Assembly: GCF_010389155.1 (NCBI RefSeq) | Contig: NC_057767.1 | Coordinates: 25,121,723-25,185,722 of the forward strand | Origin: Erigeron canadensis | Lineage: Eukaryota > Streptophyta > Magnoliopsida > Asterales > Asteraceae | Direction of reading: 5' to 3' | DNA length: 64,000 bases | Shown: positions 21,222-33,374 of the stretch, piece by piece | Numbering within the stretch: position 1 is the stretch's first letter | How the letters are laid out: each line of letters begins with the position of its first letter | Translations under genes and position numbers: made by a program | The notes under the pieces: generated by a model | Seen by the model: only the letters and a program-made list of their open reading frames with translations | Told to the model about the DNA's origin: nothing | Databases searched by the model: none

Positions 21222-24200
21222 ATGTCTGAAAACATCATAAATACTGATAATAATAATAAGGGTAGCCGTAATAATCGTGGCAATAATAAAAATGAACAAG
21301 ATTTAAGACTTTGGAAACTCCTTTTCTTTGGTATTATTGGTGCTACTTTCGCTGTATGTTTCCTTTTCTTTTAGTTTTTAGTTTTTAACTTTTTATATTA
21401 TGTTATTACTTTTATAATAATCTGACTACACAGTACAGTAAAGTATTGTATATGACGTTTGATTATTATTACTATTATTGGCTATAGTTCTTTTATGTGT
21501 ATTGACATTTGGATTTTGTTAGTAACCGGTGCGTTGTCATCATTTGAAAACTAAAACTTGTGTGAAAACCAGAAAACGGGTCAAACACACTGTGGTTGTT
21601 GTTGTCGTCAAATGAACATTTCATAGTTACCGGCTAAGTAAAGTGGGTATTGTTGTTGCCGTTGTATTGTTTAATGCAAAAAAGTTGTACCTGAAAATAA
21701 CCCCCCCTAAAAGTAATTTTCGAACGCCAAAACTTTAAAAAAAAGTTTGCGTTTTACTAATTTTAATGTTAAACGGCTAAATGTTGCATCATTTCCGCTC
21801 TTATCTCTTAAGCAATCCCAAATATTTCTATATACATCAATGTTGAACCCAAAACTTCTGCTCATGAGGTATATAAGTCTTTACCAAATGGGATAGTTAA
21901 GCCTACATTGGCGCTTTTACTAATTTTAAATTCTATTATTTGAAAATGTTTTCAGGTCGGACAACTTCGATGGACTGTCGATTGGTTTTATTCTCAGGTT
22001 ATTATTTCGTTTCCTCAATTTTTTTTCCTAAATCATTAGTTTTATACTAATGTTTTGAGATATATAATGTTTATAATATGTTTGTTGTATGAATAATGAT
22101 GACTGTATATATGTGTATACGTGTGTGTGTGTCTTGATTTTGGTTGTTAATTAATATAATAAGTGACTAATGTTTTGTTTTTATATCACAATAGTTTAAA
22201 ATGTCAGAGTCAACGGTCAAAGGTGCGGCAAGTGGTTTTTCGCAGTCAGGTTTTCACAGTGAAGCAAGGAGAAGGTATGCATATCGGTTGAAGAAGGAGT
22301 ATGAAGAAGAATTGGAGAGAGTGGTGTGTATATGAGTATATCTATAATCTATATAAAAATCTATTATCTGATATGATAATTTCACATTCCTTTTTATCTG
22401 TCTATTCGAGACCATCTAAGTATTTGGATGAGAAATATTTAGATGGTCAAGAAGGACAAGTGGGGAAGTACGTGGATATCAATAAAGGCGTTTGATAATG
22501 TATTGTTACGTTAGTGTAAGGTAGTGCTAAAAGTAAAAACTCAAGAACGCAGTATATAATGTTGATCTTGGATTTGTAGGAGCGTGTAAGGCGAATGCAA
22601 AGAATGTTCAATAAGGAGAAAAATAAGTACAGAAGGGGATACGAGAGATGGAGGGAGGGTGGTTATAGCGAATCTTATCAACGAGATGATTGGTATTGGA
22701 AAACCGATACAACGTATGGAAATTGGAGTAATTTCAGGGAACCAACTCGTTCCCCTGTTAATTATTCTTTGTCCCATCACTATGCTATATTGGGTCTGAG
22801 CAGGTACACATTCTCTATCGACATCTTAAATATGTTGATTTTAATTGGTTATTAATGTTTGGTAAAAGTATTAGGATAAATGAGCCTTTAGTTGAGCATA
22901 ATGTTTTTAAATAAATAACACTTATTAATCTATGCATATATGTCCATTTGAATATTCTCTTTATAGAACCGAGTTAGACAGAATTATATGCTTCTTTGAA
23001 GCATAGAGGTTTCCATTTAGCCCTATAGGAGTTGACCAGACTTTTGTTTGTCATTTGAAAGAAATTATGGACTTGTACTCTTTTTTTAAGTAGGAATGGA
23101 TGGAAGCAGTTTTGGAATCAGTAACCAGTGCATAGTTACCTGTAAGTTGTGCCTTTAAAATGGCTTTGTAAATTAGTTCTTTGACACACTAGGATACCCG
23201 GGTCAGATGCATGTAAGGTGCTTGAATTCAACATTGGTAATAACACTGATTGTGGGTACAGTCCACATATATGTGCTTATGTTTCCTAAGATTTCAACAC
23301 TGTTGTGTTGAAGGTTGGCTTCATTAAGTAATATCTTTCATACCAAGAAATGACCAAAATTTGAAAATGCCTTGCCTACACCAAAAATTGCTAAGTTGTA
23401 CCCAATTAACATATATTCTAAGTTTAACACCCGGAGAAGCACAAAATTTGTGCATGTGAATAATTATGCAGTGGTCGACGTTAGTGCAAGTGTTGGTGCT
23501 TGAAATTGGTTAAATACTAGCTATATAGGAGCTAATTACGTTTTTGTCATTTGGTTGAAGTAATGGACTTGTACACTTTCTTCAACTAGGAAAGGATGGA
23601 AACAGTTATGGAAGCAGTAATAAGTGTATCTTACGAAATACGTTTCACTTAGAAACGGTTAAGTAAATTAGGGATTATTAGGCTCTTTGACACACTAGGA
23701 AGCTTGTGTCAGATGCATTAGTCGGTGCTTAAGTTTCGCACTGTCAAAGTTTTACTGACTCTTAACTCTTGAGTGCTGGTTCATATACATGCATTGTCTC
23801 TGTATGTAAGTTGGATATACATATCGAAATAACATAGACATATACTATTAGGATCGATTCTATCGCTTGTTGACTAAGTTCTATTGCGGCGACATTCTAC
23901 AAAGACAAACATAACACTAGAAATGTGTGAAGAACATGCATCATAGATCTATAAGCATTATTGGTCTGGAAAGTATTGGAAATCTTGAAAAGGAGTTTAC
24001 AAATATTATTCATGTTTGGTGTTGTTAGTTTCAGTGTCCATAGATTAGATCTTCCATCAAATGATAGTTTCTGACCAGAATAGAATTCTTCATTGTATCT
24101 TCACTTTTGGAGTGTTAATCCTTCGACATTGTTGAAGGCAGTGTTGTAAATCTCGGTTATCTTGGACGATATATCGCGAGATATCGGATCTCGGCTTTAC

Positions 24201-27200
24201 CGAGATGATATATTCCTGATATATCCCCGATATATCGCTTCTCGGTGGTCGACCAAGACGATACAGAAAAGTGATATTTACAACCTTGGTTGAAGGTTGG
24301 CTTAGTTAATAGATATCTATCTTCCAAGAAATGACCAAAGATATGAGCAAAAATCTGTAACGACTTGCCCACGTGAAACTTTCATAATTTTTACTGAAGT
24401 CGTATTTATTTCAATTTCAATACACTGATAAACACAGAATTCGCACATGCACAAAATGTGCAGTGAGAACATGTATCACATTAACTCAAGTCTTTGTGCT
24501 TGAAGTGGACAAAAATGTCATTTTTAATTGGCTATTAGCTAACTGTGTATAGTATGTTCCTCATACATGTGTCATTGTGCGTCGTTAGAATATGTAATGA
24601 AGCTCTTAGATTATTGTGTGATGAGGATTGCTGATACTCTGGAAAAATTAATACTACTACTCATGATGAACTGCAATTAAGCTTGTTATATTGTTACTTC
24701 AGTGGTTTATAAGGCGCAAGTCATATTAACTGATTGGTTAAAATACTTGCTCGAAAATCAGAATCGAACTCTAACACTGATGCTGTACCAAATCTAGGTA
24801 CACTAACAACTCTGCTTAAACTCTAACAAGCATGCACCCTAGCAATAGGTAAACACCATGAAGATCCCGAATGGTACCATGAGACCTCTGGTACAAATAC
24901 AACGTCAACAAAGGTATCAGAGGCATCACCAGCCCGGCAGCCCCGCCCTAAGCAACCCGAAATCTTATAAACTTCCAAGTAGACTTCAGAAGACACCAAA
25001 GGGGACCATTAACTTCTGATGTCATTCCTAAATTAAAGGGCACTCAGAGAGTACTTTTGGAGCTGCTGATAGACTCTACTCTAATACAAACCTTGATAAA
25101 GGGAATATCATGTGGCCCCATCTGTACTAATTATGATTGTGGCTTGCCATCATAATGCCTCCATTCAAACCATTGGTTGTAGGTACTAGGTATGCCACAC
25201 CACCTCAAAACTCCTCTTGGCTAACCATGCATAGGGGTGTAAATGAGACGAGATAGTTCGCGAATTACCCGAAATCGACTCGTAAATTATTCTAAATCGA
25301 CTCGATCTGAGTTGAGCTGAGCTCGAGCTCAAACTAATCGAGTAGATTTCCAAGTCGAGTTTGAGCCTCAAAATAGCCTACTCGAAAAGGTCGCGAGCTT
25401 AATCGAACTTGTGCTATTTTACGATTTTACTCTTCAATATTATACAATTTTAAACATGTAATTATGATCCTACCAAACCGAGCTTAATCGATTTGGGGAC
25501 AAAAGTATCGAGTCGAGGTTGAAATTATCGAGCTCATAAGAATAAATTGATTTAAAATCTAATATAATACTTAATCGAGTCGAGCTGAGTCGAACTCGAA
25601 AGTGTCGATTAGTAAAACGAGCTTGAACTTGAAAATAAAGGCTCGGTCGAGCTCGAGCTTGGCACTCTGTCGGCTGACTCGGCTTGATTACACCCTGTCC
25701 ATGCACGATCTGGTCATTAGCTAATGCAGGAGCATACCACAGGCTGATTGGCAGGCATGATACATTTTCAGTTTTTTGTTCTAGAAGCATCCCAAACACT
25801 ATACGTACCAAAGTCCTCATAGTCTGAAAGGTATGCTCATTGTAGCAGTCATTTTGTGCTTGACACTTCTCTGTTATCTTCTGAATATAGTATGATTCTC
25901 TTTCCGGAAGATCTCAACTGCCATCGTCACCACTTGACTAGTGTCTTCCTTTTTTCGAAAGGTGGCTGGGGAAAGGAATCCCTGGCCTCCCTTTTCAGGA
26001 CCTTACTGCCCGTTTTAACTGCCTGACTCTATTCAAATAACTAACCAAACTTTTTGTAGGGGTAGTGATGATACCGCCCTGTGTTCTATAAACTTCATTC
26101 ATAAAATTAGTATCTCATATTATCAAATGGTTCCACATGATAGTGTGGCCTATAACAGTTGAGAATAGGATTAAGCTTCTTAGGCATACGATAAACAATT
26201 TGTCAACAAGTATGGTCACTAGTGGTAAGTCATTTACCCCATTTGATGATAAGATGCTACATAATCTTAGATTTTCAAAACTGAACAAACGATGAGAACT
26301 CTTGATTCCTTCTAAATAAGTGCATTGGCATATTATAATGCAACATAATCTTACATTGTCAATCAGTTACCATCTTTTCGGATAGAAGAATATACGGTCA
26401 ACCAAAGAGCATTCATCTTTGGGAGACCGTAGATTTCTATGATGAGTTGTTTTTAATGATGGTCAAACTATTTATCATTTATCCTTTCTCCACTTTCCTG
26501 AATTTGTAAAAAGTTGAGTTTTTAAACTCCTCTTTCTTGGATTTCTCTGACCTACTTGGAAATTTTGTTATAACATCATTAGAAACTTTAAATAATTGGG
26601 GAGTTGGACTTGCATCGACATTCTTTATTTTAGGTTTATCTCCCTCCTCAATTACGGAGTTGTCCTCCTTTTTCTTAAATGTGTTCGAATTAAGCCCGTG
26701 TCCCCTGCTTCATAATACTGTTTTAACACTTCGGGCTCTCACAGTCTCACCACTATTCCTGATGGTGAATTTATCGAATCTTTCCAGTGAAAGTAGGGGG
26801 TTCGTTACCCAACCTAATCAAAAACAATTGCTAAAATTAAACTATCTATGTTAGTCATGTTATCGTGTTAGGCCTTAGACATATCATACGCATGCCCATG
26901 GTCCATAAGTAGACTGTCATCACATTGTCCAGTTACTAATGAGACTAAGCATCTAGAGAAAGTATCTTGTAATATAGTTTCTGTTCAAAGCATCTAGAGA
27001 AAGTATCTTGTGCTTGAATAGAAACTATATTAGTAAAAGCTGTATGCTGTTTCTGCAATTTATTATCGATCAAAGCTGTACCAATATGCTCACACTAGAT
27101 GCTGGTGAGCCACCTCTGTTATTGATTAGAGAAAAGATATAGACAATTAGACACAAAGCAATATCTGTATTGCCATTGATGGTTCTGCAATACACCTTTT

Positions 27201-28299
27201 GGTGATCCCATGCAGACTCCTTGTCCTTTTTTATATTGCTTACGTAGTTACGTACGTTACTTAGATGAGTAGTAATTTAATTTCTTCAAAAGTCGAGAGA
27301 ACTAATGCAATTTTTGTTTTTTTTTCCCCTTGTTACAACAGGTCAAGGACAACGCCATACACAGATGATGAAATTAAGGTAAGTGTATATTCAGTTTCCA
27401 CTTTGTTAGTCTTCCTTGCTCATGCTTTTGTTTTTCATTTAAAGCTGCAATAATTTTTATGTGTCACATTTAGTTGGGAAGTAGCTGGTAGTACTTCAAC
27501 CCCGTAGAAAATGCTTTAGTTTTTCAAAATGTCTAGGTAAAAGCATATAACATCTCAAACTATGTGACTTCTTCTGAGAGCATGGGGAGTACGCTTTTTT
27601 ATCTTTATGCCACATCACTTTTCCATCCCCATTTTTCTCCAACCCTGGCAATGGTCATCTTCAAACCCTTCCTTCTTATCTACATATAAAAAGTTCATAT
27701 ATAGGTTGTGTGTAGTGGGATGAGAAATGAAAACCAGCCCCAATGAGCATACCACATGCAGTGGTATCCCCGTGTTGAAAGTGTGTCGTGATTGGCCACC
27801 CTACCGCTTCATGTGGGTGGTACTCATTCTCTGACAGAAGTAGAAATTCAAGCTTGTACAGTTACACTGTTGTGCTTTAAGCATGCCAGAATTAGTTATT
27901 ATTTACTGTAATAATATATACTTTTTAATCTTCCAATAAATGGATACCATGGTCATCTTTAGATACGATTTCACGAATTCTTTAGATCTATCACTTACAA
28001 ATTTCTTGCAAGTAGAACATGTTTTTAAGTCATTAGATACTAAATAATGTTCGTTGTACTTGATGCAGACTGCATTCCGAAGCAAGGCAAAGCAATATCA
28101 CCCTGATCAAAATCAGGAAAACAAAGGTTTTTTCAGTTTTCTTCAGTTTTAATTGGAAATTTCTCAAGACTCAGGTTGAATACTACTATAATGACTGAAC
28201 AAGAATATGATGTTTTGTGCAGATATTGCTGAAGCACGGTTCAGGGAGATTATGACTTCCTACGAGGCAATAAAATCCGAAAGAAAGAATTCAAGATAG
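21222..28299 (+). CDS. membrane-anchored J-domain (DnaJ-like) co-chaperone, 7 exons
   Basis: J proteins stimulate the ATPase of Hsp70. Exons: 21222-21353, 21956-21997, 22195-22323, 22580-22803, 27342-27378, 28069-28126, 28223-28299; joined they give 232 aa. The order is: an Asn/Lys-rich start (1-29), a hydrophobic segment LWKLLFFGIIGATFA (30-44, likely membrane anchor), a charged Arg/Glu-rich middle (about 75-130), then a C-terminal J domain (about 168-232) with HHYAILGLSR, the HPD signature at 199-201 and FREIMTSYEAIKSE as the last helix. The J domain is split over four exons, with a 4.5 kb intron just after its first helix start. The exon 3 donor could also be 3 bases earlier. Organelle and Hsp70 partner are unknown. 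Confidence 0.85.
22980..24480 (+). repeat. diverged internal duplication in J-gene intron 4
   Basis: Two diverged blocks share word order. GGATGGAAGCAGTTTTGGAA (23099) matches a related word at 23587; CTTTGACACACTAGGA is at 23181 and 23686; TGTGTCAGATGCAT-like words follow; then GGTTGGCTT and CCAAGAAATGACCAAA at 23343 and 24323. The copies are old, and a hAT MITE split the second (24139-24288). Confidence 0.6.
24139..24288. mobile_element. 150 bp hAT MITE
   Basis: The ends are CAGTGTTGTAAAT and, on the other strand, CAAGGTTGTAAAT. GTTGAAGG is duplicated at 24131-24138 and 24289-24296. The inside is rich in CGATATATCG/TATCTCGG palindromes. Same end family as 2240-2604. Confidence 0.75.
25232..25697. 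mobile_element. 466 bp non-autonomous hAT element
   Basis: The ends are TAGGGGTGTAAATGAG and, on the other strand, CAGGGTGTAATCAAG. The flanking 8-mers ACCATGCA and TCCATGCA agree at 7 of 8. Subterminal regions repeat TCGAGTCGAG/GAGCTCGAGC words, typical of hAT subterminal motif arrays. No transposase frame. It lies in intron 4 of the J-domain gene. Confidence 0.75.
25706..27341 (+). other. 3' part of J-gene intron 4
   Basis: Mostly unique intron sequence. A word AGCATCTAGAGAAAGTATCT is repeated at 26949 and 26990. The frame at 26537-26854 shows no domain. Confidence 0.45.
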
Positions 28300-28679
28300 C
28301 GAACTGTTTCTTGAAATCTCCAAATGAACAAACTCAACGGCAAATGCAGTAGAGTACCAAGTTGATGTGTAACTATTTTTAATTTATTTATTTCTTACTC
28401 GTATTAACTATTGTATGTTTGATCAAGGGATGGAAATAGTAACATGATAGAGGGCTAGAGACATAAATAAGAATGTCCAATACACAAAGCTATTAAAATC
28501 CTTAGCTAGGGATGGCAACATCTGACACAATCCTTGATACGATACGACATGAACTACCCTAATACCCTATACAGGATACATACAAAGGTTACAATTGCTT
28601 AAAATTGCACCAATCCCTTCCACTTGATCAATCTATGTTTTGTAAGATCAATATACCATGATAACCCTAATGTTTTGAT
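28300..28679. other. 3' flank of J-domain gene
   Basis: Presumed 3' UTR and spacer. CTAGGGATGGCAAC at 28507 resembles a hAT-type end and may be a fragment. No gene seen. Confidence 0.4.
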
Positions 28680-29410
28680 GTTATGCATAATCCCGTCTAC
28701 TTACATGCAATCATAACCAAGCTCTTAAGTGTCTTCTCCAAATTACCAATGGCAATGAACTCATGAATCTCCAGTAACTCTTAAATATTAAGGAAGAAAA
28801 ATGTACTCACCTTTGTACAGTTACTTAATTGTTGCCAAAACACCATTTCTATATCTCAACAGCAAAACAGATGGTCAGTTGATTCTTCTTCATGTCATAG
28901 TATACATGTTCCATCACTAACATAACAGTTAGTCGTTTTAAGCGCAGTGAGTATCCTATTCAACTACGCTTTCCACACAAAAATGTTACATTTCTTTGGT
29001 ACCCATCTAGATCACTAAAGACGAACCTATTATTATAGCGTGACCACTCCCATTCAACTCCTTGACACCATGGACCTTTAGAGTATCAAGCCAAAACCTT
29101 ATACCAAACCCATGAATCCTCCTCGTTCCACAGCTTTACTTTCTCAAGCAAAACCACTAGCAAGTCCCATTCTCTAAATTCTTCTCTAGTGGTCGTTGCC
29201 TTGTACCATTTCCAATTTCCAGCAAACAATCTGTACTCTTCGTTATACCTCTTGCTTACCACTCACCACCTCTATTTTTCAAGCTTAAAAAGCAACGGAA
29301 ACTCCTCTTTGAGCGACTTGTTCCCCACCCAAATATCAAGCCAAAACCTTATGTTTTTTCCAATACCCTGGGTAATGGGTAATTTACCCATGACCCCCTT
29401 AATAATGATC
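28680..29410 (-). pseudogene. LINE ORF2 C-terminal relic (reverse-transcriptase zinc-binding region)
   Basis: On the minus strand, broken frames carry the block order found downstream of reverse transcriptase in plant LINEs. FWLDIWVGNKSLKEEFPLLF lies near 29350-29290, a segment ending DSWVWY near 29110, then KCNIFVWKA near 28990 and DGTC...HEEESTDHLFCC near 28930-28880 (the zf-RVT cysteine/histidine region). Several stops and frame changes interrupt it, so it is a dead fragment. The catalytic domain and endonuclease are absent. Confidence 0.7.
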
Positions 29411-30048
29411 AATTCTCTAACAAATATTTCCAAAAATTACAACACTATTTTCTCAAACCATGAATAATAACCTTTTATTTCGAATAAAAATCAAATTAAA
29501 TATATTCTATTTCACCAAGCAAATAGAATCTTCACCATTTTATTATATATTAGGGATTGGCGTGAGAATATTTTTTTTTTAAGTTAATTTTGATTTAAAC
29601 GTGTTGTAGGCAATTTTAACAGTGATTTGCTAGACCTTCAACCCCTTCTCATGGAAAATACCTCGAGATGAGAAACCCAAGACTTGAACTCTAAACTTTG
29701 GGAAAAACTCACCTTTGGGACCCACATAGTGGATTTAGAAGTTATCTCTGTCAATCCACCTAAGTGGAGTTGGTTGGGCGTGAGACTACTACTCTCTCAT
29801 AAGTCATACCTGTCATGATATTGACGGTACGGTCTCAAAAATCATCAGTATGGTCCTATTTTCATACAAATCGGTTTCAATAGAGGACCAATGTGCAGTA
29901 TTTTCCCGATACCTATCCCGTAAACCATCAAAAGTGTATACCGATCCCAATCCTACTTAAAATTCGCTATCTTTTTTTGATTTAGTAATCAAAACATAAT
30001 CGAAATTTGAGAAATTTGCTGCAACTAATACTTTGTATTTTATATACA
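29411..30048. other. intergenic, no gene seen
   Basis: Near 29640-29760 the text resembles a SINE head (AACCCAAGACTTGAACTCTA, an inverted B-box-like word, and CCACCTAAGTGGAGTTGGTT). Its limits cannot be set. No gene. Confidence 0.35.
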
Positions 30049-30361
30049 TCTCTATATATAATAAAAGAAGATTTTGCTTACATCATTATTTATAAAGACA
30101 AATTGGTATTGTTAGAAAATTTCTTATAATTTTAATTTTTTTACTTAAATAATTGATGACATCATTTATTAGTTAATTTTTAAAATTTTTAATTCTTTTA
30201 TTAAAACACAAGAAATTAGATATAGCTAATTAGTATATGCATTAATCAAAAATGTTAACTATAATACGTAGTACATCATAAATAATTTTTAAACATTTTT
30301 CAATAGATCAAAACAAAATTTTCCTTGATTTGCCCGCATAGTACGCGGGTTATTAAGCTAA
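30049..30361 (+). mobile_element. small non-autonomous Helitron (313 bp)
   Basis: It begins A|TCTCTATATATAATAAAAG and ends with the hairpin CCCGC-ATAGTAC-GCGGG, then TTATTAAG and CTAA|T. The TC start, 3' hairpin, CTRR end and insertion between A and T are the Helitron hallmarks. There is no Rep/helicase coding. It ends 115 bp before the ATG of the HhH gene. Confidence 0.75.
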
Positions 30362-30476
30362 TATATATTATATTAAAAGATTATAATAATGTCCCGAAAT
30401 GGATTACTTAAACTTGCAGCTCCCATCAGTGTAAAACGCAAAACAACCTACTTTAAACAAAAACCGCCGGAAAGAA

Positions 30477-33374
30477 ATGGATTTCAAGAGCTCCGAGTTG
30501 ACTCAGTGGAAAGAATCTTTAGCAGCATATGAAACCAGAATAGAATTAATGGCCAGTAATACTAGTAAAAAAGAGGATCTGGTAACTTTAGACAATTTTT
30601 ACTGCAAAGAGTTACCATCCCTCATAAAAAAACGTGACCCAAATCCACATATAACCACTCCTGAGCTATCCAAACTCATGAAATGGAAACTCACTCGTGG
30701 CAAATGGAGGTTCATTTTTTATTTTTCATTTCTTTTTTGGTTACTTCCATTCGAACATTATTTAAATAATATTTCCTTTTTTTTTCTTTTTTTTTTCGGT
30801 TCATAGTGTTATATTTGTGTGGACTAGTTATATATGGCCGTATTTGAGGGTGTGCGTGCAAGTAGTATCATATTTGCCATAGACCTAGTTAATTCTACTT
30901 ATATGTATGTATGCCTGGGCCCAGTAGGCCTCAGGACTTCCTAGTTAATTCTACTTATATGTATGTATGCCTGGTTGAGGCCATTCATATTTGCCTCTAT
31001 GATTGAGGGGGGTTAAGGGGAGTTCTTACCATTCATATTTGCCTCTATGATTGAGGGGGGTTAAGGGGAGTTCTTACGCATGCCACTCGTAATTGTGATC
31101 TCACCACATATGTTTGGTTTAATGCAGACGGTTATGTTTATCATGTTTTTATACTAATGTTTTAATATGTTCAAATGTTCTATTAACTATGTATTGCTAG
31201 ATGTGCGATAAAGTGTGCTATGTGGTATGTTTGTTACCCTTCTCTACCCTTTAATCTTGTCAGGTGACACTCGGCCAACATGTTTGGTAACTAACTCTTT
31301 ACACTATCTCCTACTTTTACCTCATTTTGGTTGGAGGTCCTTATGGAAGTCGTCTCTCTACCTTTGGGTAGAGGCAAGACTGTCTACATCTCACATCCAC
31401 ATACCTCGCTCAGTGATTCGGTTATGTTGTTGTATTAAGGTTGTCTTTAAAGGTGCGCTAGAAGTATGACCGTATAGCGTAATTGAATGTCATTTACCAC
31501 TGATATTCGTTTTTAACAACCAACTTGGTTGGATCAAGTTGTTGGATCCCTTAAAGGTCAAGGGTTCACCCCTCATGCGAGCTCATTTTCTATCTTTGGT
31601 AGAACCTAGGAGCAGCCTCTGTACCTAAGGACAATCTTAGGGCGTGCAATATGACCATATATAGGTATTTTAAATTTTGGGGCCTCGATATCTACTACGA
31701 ATTTTGGGCCGTCTTTGAAGGTGTGCGGAAACTATAATAGTATAGAGCTATTTTAAATTATGGGGTGTCAATATTTACCACTGATATCAGGAAGTATAAC
31801 CGTATAGAGCTATTTTGAATTGTGTGGTGTCAATATTTACCACTACTAGTAGTGCCATCTTTGAAGGTGTGCGGAATTATGACCCTATAAAGCTATTTCA
31901 AATTATGGGGTGTTGATATTTCCCATTAATATTAGGGCCGTATTTGAAGGTATGCGTGAAGTATGACCTTATAGAGCTATTTTAAATTATGGGGTGTTGA
32001 TTTTTCCCCTAATATTGGTACATTGTTATATAAGCCTACGTATCACTGTTATAAAAGCTAATATTTACATGTTTAATACCTATAATTAGCTATTTTGAAG
32101 GTTGTAAACTGAAGAAAGTCCGACTGAAGGGGATGTAACCTTAGCGGTAGTTGAGTGGCTCATTAACCTTAAAGGTTGTGGTATCAAGTTTGAGATAATT
32201 GGTGTAGATATTGAGTGGTTGTAGGTATAACATAAGTTCTCATTTATACGAACATCTTAAATGTTTTGGAAGGAGAAACAATATATTGTTATTTTACTAA
32301 ATCATGACATTATTTCGGGTCGGAGTTGGTAATATGAAACCAAATACAAATTTGGATGGCTTGTGAGTAAATTCTAATAATAAGTGACAGGAGCAATCTT
32401 ACATTATCTATGGCCTTCATGTTTTGGCGTTTATTTTTAAGAGCTTCAAGGCCATCTTTGAGGATATGTCGGAAATGTGATGGAACAGGTCTCATATTTC
32501 CCAGCAATAGCACCATTAGTTGTGCCAAGGGTGTAGTTTGGTTTGAATGTTAATGTATAAGTAAAATAAACCTTTTCTTTAGAGTTTAGACCTACAGATA
32601 TTTGCGTTTATTTTTCGAGGTCTCATCTTTAGTAAAGTCAGAAATAACCAAACATACATGTATGGGTTAGATTTGTGTGTTGATGTTAAATTTAAAGTTG
32701 AAACTTTAATTATATCTGAAGTTGAATGTAATTTGTTTACTGGTGTGAATTACTGATTGCAGGCCACGTTTGTTGGACTTTGTATCGTCGTTAGATGAGG
32801 ATACTGTGATATCTGCCTCTCAGAAGGCTTTCAAAGCATTACCCGACGTTTCAAAAGCTATTTCTGAGCTTACAATATTAAAAGGTGTTGGTCCTGCTAC
32901 TGCTTCTGCTGTTTTAGCTGCATATGCGCCTGATGTTGCACCGTTCATGTCTGATGAGGTACAATTTATTATCATCATTTTGATTGTTGTAAATGGTTAA
33001 GTTGATACAGTTTTATATCTTAATTGAAATTTGGGTGATGAAGGCAATGGTGGCAGCTCTTGGCAACTCTAGAGAATATACATTGAAACAATACCTTGTG
33101 TTTGTAGACAAGCTTCAAGCGAAATCTAAGGTCAGTGTTGGAGTTGTGGTTATAAGTCACTAAGACTACTTTCCATGAAATATTGAGTACATTTTTGCTT
33201 CAAGAAATGTAATAAGCTGATTAAGAAAATATCATGTAGGAATTAAGTACAGATGTGGAGGTGTTCACGCCTTCGGATGTAGAAAAAGCCTTATGGAGTG
33301 CTGCCATAGGAGACAAGTTTGCAGCTTCACTTAAGGATGAAATAAACTCCGGCAAAAAGAAGAGAAAGCGCTGA
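30477..33374 (+). CDS. small helix-hairpin-helix protein of unknown function, 4 exons
   Basis: Exons: 30477-30709, 32763-32958, 33044-33130, 33240-33374; joined they give 216 aa. The middle (about 80-175) reads like the core of HhH-type DNA-repair proteins: LLDFVSSLDEDTVISAS, then ISELTILKGVGPATASAVLA with the hairpin LKGVGPATA at 117-125, then PFMSDEAMVAAL. I see no catalytic lysine or iron-sulphur cysteines of HhH-GPD glycosylases, so it may bind DNA rather than cut it. The end KKKRKR is a likely nuclear localisation signal. The start codon gives MDFKSSELTQWKESLAAY. Intron 1 (2.05 kb) is full of tandem repeats. I know of similar uncharacterised plant proteins but no named function. Confidence 0.75.
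30882..31078 (+). repeat. two adjacent tandem duplications in HhH intron 1
   Basis: A word starting CCTAGTTAATTCTACTTATA is repeated at about 30885 and 30941. Directly after it a 49 bp unit starting CCATTCATATTTGCCTCTAT is repeated exactly (about 30981 and 31030). Both are intronic. Confidence 0.75.
31315..31437 (+). repeat. Au/TS-SINE-like copy
   Basis: GGAGGTCCTTATGGAAGTCG, CTACCTTTGGGTAGAGGCAA, CCACATACCTCGCTCAG and GTTATGTTGTTGT follow the same order as the copy at 12740-12870. Inserted in HhH intron 1. Confidence 0.65.
31650..32020 (+). repeat. tandem array of about 90 bp units in HhH intron 1
   Basis: At least four diverged units share the order CTTTGAAGGTGTGCGGAA, TATAGAGCTATTTTAAATTA, TGGGGTGT and ATATTTACCACT. 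Isolated related units also occur at about 30835 and 31440, so the array is partly dispersed through the intron. Confidence 0.7.
32021..32762 (+). other. rest of HhH intron 1
   Basis: AT-rich intron. No coding or RNA feature was recognised. Confidence 0.45.

Noticed and set aside
26537..26854. 105-codon frame in intron 4 of the J-domain gene
   Set aside because: No domain recognised, and it lies within an intron whose flanking exons join correctly without it.
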